Assembly: GCA_020633315.1 (NCBI GenBank)
Contig: JACKDV010000001.1
Span: 62,001-126,000, forward strand
DNA length: 64,000 nt
Reading direction: 5' to 3'
Source: Myxococcales bacterium
GTDB lineage: Bacteria; Myxococcota_A; Polyangia; Nannocystales; Nannocystaceae
The position numbers and the translations under genes are program-made. How positions within the stretch are numbered: position 1 is the first letter of the stretch; the number at the start of each line of letters is the position of its first letter. Below the pieces are notes generated by a model. That model had not been told where the DNA came from, did no database searches, and worked only from the letters and a program-made list of their open reading frames with translations. Positions 57,404 to 64,000 of the stretch are shown here, piece after piece.

Positions 57404-58126
57404 ATGTCGCGCATCATCGCCCTGGGACTCGGGTTGGTCCTCGCTTGGCCGAGCACGACGCTCGCGGCCGCGCCGTTGCCCGACGCCCCGCCACCTGCGG
57501 TGGCTCCCACGACGACCGAGGCTCCGCCGGCCGAGGCCCCGCCGGCCGAGGCTCCGGTGGAGACCTCGCCCTCCTCCGAGCCCGTCGCCCCGACTCCCGC
57601 TCCCGCTCCTGCGCCCGCGTCGGGGTCTCCACCCGAGGGCATCGCTCCGCCTTCGGCCGCCGAGGCTCCGCCGGTCATCGATCCCGCGGTCGCCAACGGC
57701 TGGACGACCGAGCCCGCGGCCACGACCCCGCCGGCGGTCGCTCCGATGCCGGCGAGCGCCCCGACCTCCGACGAGGCCCACCGTGCCCTGATGGCCCGCA
57801 ACCTCGAGCTCTCCGAGCGCATGCGCCGAGGCGAGCGCATGATGATCGGCGGTCGGGTGGCCATGGGCCTGGGCGGCTCGTTGTTGGCCCTGGGCATCGT
57901 CGTCACTGCGTTCAGCCGCGGGGGGATCTTCGAGGACGAGCCCTCCCGCGAGGGCTTGGCGACGGGCCTGACCTTGGTGGGGCTCGGAGTGGCAGGGGTC
58001 GTCGCGGGCGGAGTGTCGATGGGCCTGGGCTACCGCGAGACGCAGGCGGCCCGCCGCGGCGAGCTGTCGCTGTGGGGCGACCCCTCGGCTCGCACGGCGG
58101 GCCTGTCGTGGCGACGGCGCTTCTGA
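57404..58126 (+). CDS. Pro/Ala-rich exported protein with two membrane segments
   Basis: 240 residues. A signal peptide (MSRIIALGLGLVLAWPSTTL, cut near 22) precedes a long Pro/Ala/Glu region (about 25-125) with repeated APPAEAP units. After a helical charged stretch (SDEAHRALMARNLELSERMR) come two membrane helices, MGLGGSLLALGIVVTAFSRG (about 152-171) and LTLVGLGVAGVVAGGVSMGL (about 183-203), and a basic C-terminus. Unknown function; myxobacterial proteins of this layout are common. Convergent with the giant TPR-like gene, 7 bases between stops. Confidence 0.8.
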   Translation: MSRIIALGLGLVLAWPSTTLAAAPLPDAPPPAVAPTTTEAPPAEAPPAEAPVETSPSSEPVAPTPAPAPAPASGSPPEGIAPPSAAEAPPVIDPAVANGWTTEPAATTPPAVAPMPASAPTSDEAHRALMARNLELSERMRRGERMMIGGRVAMGLGGSLLALGIVVTAFSRGGIFEDEPSREGLATGLTLVGLGVAGVVAGGVSMGLGYRETQAARRGELSLWGDPSARTAGLSWRRRF

Positions 58127-58133
58127 TTGCCGA

Positions 58134-61100
58134 TCAGCCCTCGCCGAGCTCGGCCAGGAACGCCACCACGTCCTCGGACTCGGGGTCCTCGTGGCGGGCC
58201 TTGCGAGCCCACAGCACCGCGCGCTGGCGGTCGCCCCGGCGGTGGGCGATGCGAGCCTGCCGAAGGAACGCCTCCACCCGCGTGATCGGGCAGTCGTCGA
58301 GCACGGTGATGGTGCGCAGCACCTTCACCGCCAGGTCGAACTCCTCCAGCGCCTCGGCGAGGTCGGCGAGCTCGGCCGCCACCTGCCCGTTGCTCTTGTC
58401 GGTGGAGAACGCCTGCTGCATCAGCTCGAGCTGGCTGCCGTGGTCGCCCCGCGCCCCGGCGATCCGGGCCTTGCGGTGCAGCAGCGCGGCCAGCTCGGGG
58501 CTGCGCTTGCCCCCGGTGGCCTCGATCGCCGCGTCGAGGGCGGACTCGGCCGCATCGAGCTCGCCCATCGACATGTGCGCGTCGATGAGCAGCACCGAGC
58601 TGACCAGGTCGTCGGGCGCCAGCTCGAGCACCCTGCGGATGAGCGGCAGCGCATCCTCGGTCTCGCCCACCTCGAGGTGCAGCGCGGAGGCCCGGCGCAG
58701 GATCTCCAGGCGCTGCGCCGCGTCCTCGGTCTCGTCGGCCTCCTGCGCGAGCAGCTTGGCCAGCTCCGACGCCGCGCCCGTGGCCTCGTAGACCTCGGCC
58801 AGGGCCTGCCGGATCCCGCGGTGCTCGGGCTGCTTGCGCCGCGCGTGCTCGAGGCCGGGACGGGCCAGCTCCATGCGACCCAGCGAGCGACACGCCGAGG
58901 CCAGCGCCATCGCGGCCTCGGCTTGTCCCTCGCCGGTCTCCACGGCGACCAGGCGGGCGCAGGTCTTGGCCACCGCGTCCCAGCGCTCGGCCGCGGTGTC
59001 GATCTCGCGCAGCAGCTGCAGCGCCTCGGCGTCCTTGCGCTCGCGCTCCGACCAGTCCGCGGCCAGCTCGCGCGCCGCGTCGGCGTTGCCGGCCACCATC
59101 TGCAGCCGGATCCACCGCATGGTCATGACCCGCTCCACCTCGATCTCGCCGGCCGCTCCCGCGGCCTGGCGGCGAGCGTCGATCGCCTCGGCGAGCCGGC
59201 CGGTCACGCCGTCGTCGATGGCCTGGGCCTGCTCGAGGTCCTCGATCGCCGCGTCGAGATCTCCGGCGGTCTGGCGCAGCTCGGCCCGACGCAGCAGCAG
59301 CGGCAGGCGCTGCGCCGCGTCGTCTCCGGCCTGCTCGAGCCGCTCGCCCACGAGCTGACCCGCCTCCTCCAGGCGCCCCGCCGCGGCCAGGGTCGCGACC
59401 AGCTCGGCCGCCACCTCGGCATCGTCGGGGGCCAGGGTCCGCGCCTTCTCGAGCACCTCGATCGACGCGGCCGGATCGCCGAGCTTGTCGCGGTGCAGGG
59501 CCGCCACCTGCCGCATGAGCGACAGCTTGGTGCCCGTGTCGTCCTCGCCCTCGGCCGAGTCCATCAGCAGGCGGGCGAGGCCGGAGAAGTCACCCTGGGC
59601 CTCGTAGGCGCCCTCGAGGCGCTCGCGCAGCACCGGGTGCCCCGGCTTGCGGCCGTAGCCCTTCACCAGGGCGCGCAGGGCTCCGTCGCCGTCGTCCTGG
59701 GCGGCACGCAGCTCGGCCAGCTCGAGCGCGCGGGTGGCCGCGGTGTCCTCGTCCTCCACCTCGATCAGGCGCTCGAGGATCTCGGCGCGCTCGCTCAGGT
59801 CGTCCTCCCCGCCCAGGTGGCGCAGCAGGGCGCGCAGCAGCTCGGGGTGGCGCGGCGCCGCGTCGAGGGCCCCGCGGTAGGTGAGGGCGGCCTCGGCCGG
59901 GTCGTCCTCGTCGAGCTGGGCGCCCAGGCGCAGCGCCGCGATCGCGATCGCATCGGGCTTGCCGTAGCCCTGGGCGTTCATCAGCTGCTGGCGCAGCAGC
60001 TCGAGCAACTCCTCGCGGTTGCCGCTGCGCTCGAGGTGCTCGGCCATCAGGCGCTGGGCCTCGACGTGCTCGGGATCCTCCAGCAGCACCGCGCGCAGGG
60101 TCTCGAGCGCGTCGTTTTGGTGCTCGTCGTGCTTGAGCATCGCCTCGACCAGCATCAGCCGCAGGGCGTTGCGCTCGGCGGTGTCCTGCAGGCCGTCGAG
60201 GGTCTCGTCGACCAGGCGATGCAGCCGCTCCACGTCGTCGAGCTTGCGGTAGATGCCGGCCAGGGGCTCCCACGCCGCGCGGGCGGTGGGGTCGCGCTCC
60301 AGCAGGCTCTCGTAGAGCTTCGCCGCCAGCGAGGGGTCGCCGTCCTCGCCCATGGCGATAGCGGCGATCTCCTGGCCGAGCGAGAGCAGCTCCGCCAGCG
60401 GGGCCGTCTCGGAGGCCTCGCCCAGCCACTTGACCGCGCCGGCCAGGTCGCCCTGCTCGAGGCGCCGCCGCGACAGGCCCAGGCGGGCCCACGCGATGCG
60501 CTCCTGCCCGTCGAGCAGGTTCTCGCCCAGCTCCACCGCGCGCAGCATCAGCGCGTCGGCTCGATCGGGAGCCTCGAGCGCCTGGGCCAGGGCCACGCCC
60601 TCGCGGATGAGCTCGGGCGAGGCCTCGGGATGGGTGGAGCGCTTCTCGATCGCGTGCAGCAGCAGCTCCTGGTCGTCGGTCTTGCGAGCGACCTGCTCGT
60701 ACAGCTCGAGCAGCTCGTGGTGCGGCTCGTGGGCCTCGGCCGCGCGCCGCAGGATCCGGGCCGCCCGCTCGGGCTTGGCCGCGTCGGACAGGGCCCGGCG
60801 CAGGGTCTCCACGCCCTCCTCGATCCCGTCCTCGCGGGCCAGGTGCACCTCGGCCATGCGGAACAGGGCGTCGGCCCGGGTCTCGCTGTCGTCCTCGCCG
60901 AGCTCGGCCAGCTTGCCCAGGAAGCGCACCTGCTCCTCGGTGTCGCCGCGCGCTCCGGCGAGGCGAGCCAGGGCCCGCCACACGTCCACCTCGCGCACGC
61001 CGGTGGCCTCGGCCTGGTTGTACAGCTCCACCGCCTGGTCGAGGTCACCGCGGGTCTGCATCGCGCCGCCCAGGCGCAGCAGCAGCTCGCAGCGCACGTA

Positions 61101-64000
61101 CACGTCGGTGTTGCGGCGGCTCTTCTCGAGCAGCGAGTCCACCGTCTCGATGTAGCGGTCGAGCTGCTCGAGGCGGACGGCCAGCGCGTGCGCGTGGTCG
61201 TGGTGCACCGGCGAGCCCGGGTCCTGCTCGAGCGCCTCCAGCCGCGTGTCGAGGGCCTTCTGCGCGTCTTGCAGCGGCCCCTCGTAGAGCTCGGCCAGGG
61301 TGGCCAGCACCTCGGCGCGACGGCGGTCGTTCTTCACGCTGCCCAGGCGGGTCTGGAGCACCCGCAGCAGCAGGTCGTGCTCGCCGCGGGCGACCAGCGA
61401 GCGCTGCAGGTCGTCGGCCTGCGAGTCGTCGTCGGCCAGCGCCTCGAGGGCGGACTCCACCAGCTCCTCGGCCTGCTCGGTCTGGCCGCGCTCGGCCGCG
61501 ATCGAGCTGAGCTCGATGAGCACCGTGGCCGCACCGATGGTGGCGCGGGCCGTCTCGTCGCCCTGGCGCCGCACCTGCAGCAGCAGGGCCCGGTACGCCC
61601 GCTCGGCCCGGTCCAGCTCGCCCGCCTCGCGGGCGGTCTCGGCCAGGGTGCGCATGATCATCGGGTTGCCCGAGTCCATCTTCGAGGCGGTCTCGAGCTG
61701 GTCGAGGGCCTCGGCGGTGTCGCCCTGGGCGTGGGTGACCCGGGCCAGCTGCAGGTGCACTCCGGCTCGGTCCGCGGAGCGGCGCCGGCCGAAGTCGGAG
61801 ATGAGCCCGGTCAGCAGGGTGCGGGCCTCGTCGAGGCGACCGGCCACCCGCAGGCCCTCCGCGAGCATGCTCCGCAGCTTGCGATCCTCGGGGGCCAGCG
61901 TGTGGGCACGCTCGAGCACGGGCACCGCCTCGCCGGGCTGGCCCAGGCGGTCGTGGTAGATCTCCGCGGCCTCGCGGGCATAGGAGAGGATCGTGCCGGT
62001 GTCGCCCACGTGCTCGGTGGCGATGGTGAGCGCGCCGGCCAGCGGCTCCCACTGCTCGTGCTTGCGGTACAGGCCCAGCATCAGCTTGCGGACCTCGCCG
62101 TTGCGCGGCGCGTCGCGGAACGCCACCTCGAGGGTCTCGATCGCGTCCATGGGCCGCTCGGCCTTGATCTGCGCCCGAGCCAGGCGCAGGCGCACCGCCA
62201 CCTGCTGGGTGGCGTCGGTGGTCTGCAGCCGCTGCTCGAGCCAGCGGGCGGCCTCGCCGGGCTCGCCCTGGGCCAGGTGCAGCCGCGCCAGATCGTCGAG
62301 CGCATCGTTGGTGGGCCGCAGCTCCACCACCCGGCGCAGCGCCTCGATCGCCCGCGGCCCGTCGCCCAGGTGCTGCTCCACCAGCGTGGCCACCTGGGAC
62401 CACAGCTCGGCCGCCCGCTCGCTCGCGCCGCCGTCCTGCAGGGTCTGCGCCTGCTCGGTGAGCAGGTCCGCGAGCGAGGCGAAGCGGCCCTTGTCGGAGA
62501 GCACCTCCACCAGGGCCTCGATCGACGCCGGGTGACCCGGCTGGTCGCCGAGGTTCTCGCGCAGCGACTCCACGCGCCCGCCCTGGCGCTCGAGATCGCC
62601 GGCGAGGCTCGAGAGCACCAGGCGGAGCTCGAGGCGGCGCGCCGGATCGTCGGTGAGCTCGAGCTCGCGGCGACGCAGCCACACCAGGTCGAACACCCGC
62701 CCTTCCTGCTCGGCGAGCGCGGCGGCCTCCTGCACCAGCGCCAGCTCGTCGGGTCGATCGCCCAGCACGCTGCGCAGCAGGTCGAGGGCGCGCCCATGAT
62801 TGCCGAGCTCGCGGCTGAGCCGGGCCGCGCGGATGCGGAGCTCGCGGGTGGTGCCGGCGGGGAAGGGCAGCTGGGCCGCGTCGAGCAGCAGCCCGATCGC
62901 CCCCGCCTTGTCGCCCTCCTCCAGCAGGTTCTCCACCAGGCGATCGCGGGCCCAGCCCGCCGCCTCCGCGGCCTGGCGCGACCCCACGAGCTGCTCGTTG
63001 CGGATGAGCAGGCGCGAGGCCTTGCGGTACAGCCGAGCCACGATCTCGCGGCTCGCATCGGGGTCGAGGCGGCCGTCGGCCTCGGCCAGCAGCCCCACCT
63101 CGGCCGCCTCGTAGAGCGGATCGAGGTCGCGATCGCTCAGCTCGTCGAGGCGGAGCAGGGTGGAGACCAGCTCGGGCGAGGGGTTGCCGCGCTGCAGCTC
63201 GGCCAGCAGCTCCAGGGTGGGGCGGTGCTGGGGATCGAGGTCGGCGGCCCGCCGGGCCGCGGCCTCGGCCGCCACCACGTCGTCGCAGTGATCGCGGTAC
63301 CAGCGGGCGCAGGTCGCCGCGAAGGCGCGCCCCAGCTCGTGGGGCAGCTCGATCTCCTGCACGGCCTCGTCGAGGCCCTCGGCCACGCCCCGCCATGCAT
63401 CGCGGGCCTCGGCCTTCTCGGCGAGGCTGGTCAGCGAGTCCTCGTCGACCACCGCCCGCACCTTCGACAGCCGCACCAGGCCTCGCGCCGCCGGGCCCCA
63501 CTCGCCCGCGGCCGCGGCCACGCGGATCACCGCCCGCTGGGTGACCAGCGACTCGGGATCGAACTCGGCCGCCGCCGCGTAGGCGCGCGAGGCTCCCTCG
63601 TGATCATCGAGGCGCTCGCGCAGCTCGCCCTCGGCTCGATAGAGGTGAGCGGCGCGGGCGGGGCTCGGCCCGCTCTCCTCCACCGCACGGCGGTAGGCGT
63701 CGGCCGCCCCCGCCCAGTCGTGGGTCTGCTCGGCCAGGCGCATCAGCTCGTGCTCCAGCCCCGTGTCCGAGGGATCGAGCACCAGCGCGCGCGCGATCGC
63801 GGCCTGGGCCGCGGGTAGATCGGCGCTGCGGTCCTCGTAGAGCATGGCCGCGCTGCGCAGCACGTCGATGGCGTCGCGGGGCGAGTCGCCGCCCGAGACC
63901 CGCACCTCCACCAGGTCGAGCATCTTCTGCCAGTCGTCGGTGATGCGGTACGCCCGGGCGAGCAGCTCGGCCGCCTCGGCGGCCACGCTCTCGTGGGTGA
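58134..64000 (-). CDS. Giant tetratricopeptide-type repeat protein (5' end outside the window)
   Basis: The frame is open to the right edge; the last codons at the edge (THESVAAEAAELLARAYRIT) still look like repeat protein, so the start lies beyond. At least 1955 residues made of degenerate 30-40-residue helical hairpins with the TPR signature spacing (W/L-G/A-Y-A-P), for example RLARAQIKAERPMDAIETLE, YRKHEQWEPLAGALTIATEH, YEQVARKTDDQELLLHAIEK and DVYVRCELLLRLGGAMQTRG. No signal peptide or other domain is visible in the part seen. Such proteins serve as scaffolds; nothing shows the partner. Nearby exported proteins may be unrelated. The DNA is highly G/C at third positions, which leaves long open frames on the other strand. 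Confidence 0.88.
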   Translation of the reverse strand, partial: THESVAAEAAELLARAYRITDDWQKMLDLVEVRVSGGDSPRDAIDVLRSAAMLYEDRSADLPAAQAAIARALVLDPSDTGLEHELMRLAEQTHDWAGAADAYRRAVEESGPSPARAAHLYRAEGELRERLDDHEGASRAYAAAAEFDPESLVTQRAVIRVAAAAGEWGPAARGLVRLSKVRAVVDEDSLTSLAEKAEARDAWRGVAEGLDEAVQEIELPHELGRAFAATCARWYRDHCDDVVAAEAAARRAADLDPQHRPTLELLAELQRGNPSPELVSTLLRLDELSDRDLDPLYEAAEVGLLAEADGRLDPDASREIVARLYRKASRLLIRNEQLVGSRQAAEAAGWARDRLVENLLEEGDKAGAIGLLLDAAQLPFPAGTTRELRIRAARLSRELGNHGRALDLLRSVLGDRPDELALVQEAAALAEQEGRVFDLVWLRRRELELTDDPARRLELRLVLSSLAGDLERQGGRVESLRENLGDQPGHPASIEALVEVLSDKGRFASLADLLTEQAQTLQDGGASERAAELWSQVATLVEQHLGDGPRAIEALRRVVELRPTNDALDDLARLHLAQGEPGEAARWLEQRLQTTDATQQVAVRLRLARAQIKAERPMDAIETLEVAFRDAPRNGEVRKLMLGLYRKHEQWEPLAGALTIATEHVGDTGTILSYAREAAEIYHDRLGQPGEAVPVLERAHTLAPEDRKLRSMLAEGLRVAGRLDEARTLLTGLISDFGRRRSADRAGVHLQLARVTHAQGDTAEALDQLETASKMDSGNPMIMRTLAETAREAGELDRAERAYRALLLQVRRQGDETARATIGAATVLIELSSIAAERGQTEQAEELVESALEALADDDSQADDLQRSLVARGEHDLLLRVLQTRLGSVKNDRRRAEVLATLAELYEGPLQDAQKALDTRLEALEQDPGSPVHHDHAHALAVRLEQLDRYIETVDSLLEKSRRNTDVYVRCELLLRLGGAMQTRGDLDQAVELYNQAEATGVREVDVWRALARLAGARGDTEEQVRFLGKLAELGEDDSETRADALFRMAEVHLAREDGIEEGVETLRRALSDAAKPERAARILRRAAEAHEPHHELLELYEQVARKTDDQELLLHAIEKRSTHPEASPELIREGVALAQALEAPDRADALMLRAVELGENLLDGQERIAWARLGLSRRRLEQGDLAGAVKWLGEASETAPLAELLSLGQEIAAIAMGEDGDPSLAAKLYESLLERDPTARAAWEPLAGIYRKLDDVERLHRLVDETLDGLQDTAERNALRLMLVEAMLKHDEHQNDALETLRAVLLEDPEHVEAQRLMAEHLERSGNREELLELLRQQLMNAQGYGKPDAIAIAALRLGAQLDEDDPAEAALTYRGALDAAPRHPELLRALLRHLGGEDDLSERAEILERLIEVEDEDTAATRALELAELRAAQDDGDGALRALVKGYGRKPGHPVLRERLEGAYEAQGDFSGLARLLMDSAEGEDDTGTKLSLMRQVAALHRDKLGDPAASIEVLEKARTLAPDDAEVAAELVATLAAAGRLEEAGQLVGERLEQAGDDAAQRLPLLLRRAELRQTAGDLDAAIEDLEQAQAIDDGVTGRLAEAIDARRQAAGAAGEIEVERVMTMRWIRLQMVAGNADAARELAADWSERERKDAEALQLLREIDTAAERWDAVAKTCARLVAVETGEGQAEAAMALASACRSLGRMELARPGLEHARRKQPEHRGIRQALAEVYEATGAASELAKLLAQEADETEDAAQRLEILRRASALHLEVGETEDALPLIRRVLELAPDDLVSSVLLIDAHMSMGELDAAESALDAAIEATGGKRSPELAALLHRKARIAGARGDHGSQLELMQQAFSTDKSNGQVAAELADLAEALEEFDLAVKVLRTITVLDDCPITRVEAFLRQARIAHRRGDRQRAVLWARKARHEDPESEDVVAFLAELGEG

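Noticed and set aside
58191..63818. A plus-strand frame of about 1875 codons opposite the giant TPR-like gene.
   Set aside because: Composition (Leu, Arg, His, Gln, Gly without any motif) is that of an antisense shadow; the minus-strand frame shows real helical repeats.

Overview
The window is a very GC-rich bacterial chromosome segment that looks like a myxobacterium of the Nannocystineae type (Nannocystis, Enhygromyxa, Plesiocystis, Haliangium relatives). The clues are many lipoproteins with Asp/Gly/Ser/Thr-rich linkers straight after the lipobox, a Ser/Thr kinase fused to tetratricopeptide repeats, very long repeat proteins, futalosine-type menaquinone genes and codon third positions close to saturated with G/C. 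No tRNA, rRNA, CRISPR array or intact transposable element was recognised. The genus is an inference.

Layout. 1-3.3 kb: pyruvate dehydrogenase operon (E1 alpha, cut by the left edge; E1 beta; E2). 3.4-6.6 kb: two lipoproteins and the mqnB-mqnD pair. 6.6-9.2 kb (minus strand): purK-purE, a PduO-type cobalamin adenosyltransferase and a 75-residue protein. 9.2-12.5 kb: a DNA methyltransferase of the Eco57I type flanked on both sides by decayed sequence (a partial duplicate of its own 5' end, and a frameshifted NAD(P)-binding protein remnant). 12.6-19.6 kb: large envelope or secreted-type proteins: a double OmpA/peptidoglycan-binding protein, an NlpC/P60-like protein, a small membrane protein and a metalloprotease-like/phospholipase-C-like fusion. 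19.7-27.8 kb (minus): a sigma factor, a single-pass membrane protein and a TPR-CHAT protease coupled by 4-base overlaps, followed by two lipoproteins. 28.1-32.1 kb: a small secreted protein, a second ECF-type sigma factor and a divergent Ser/Thr kinase-TPR protein. 32.2-35.3 kb (minus): mdh-sucC-sucD operon.

35.3-50.9 kb holds the metal and cofactor region. An adenosylcobalamin riboswitch (minus strand, about 37.45-37.6 kb) precedes a single small lipoprotein gene. An AT-rich Fur-like dyad at 39.1 kb lies between a minus-strand lipoprotein gene and a plus-strand set: lipoprotein, TonB-dependent receptor, PepSY-type membrane protein, ACL5-type aminopropyltransferase and CphA-like ATP-grasp ligase, the last four overlapping by 1-4 bases. 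After a repeat-rich PilZ protein comes an IucA/IucC-type siderophore synthetase. Together these suggest an undescribed polyamine-containing, NRPS-independent siderophore locus; this is inference.

51-64 kb: cpoB-like and LysM proteins, an aldehyde dehydrogenase, a beta-helix lipoprotein, dprA, a Pro/Ala-rich membrane protein, and a giant TPR-like protein cut by the right edge.
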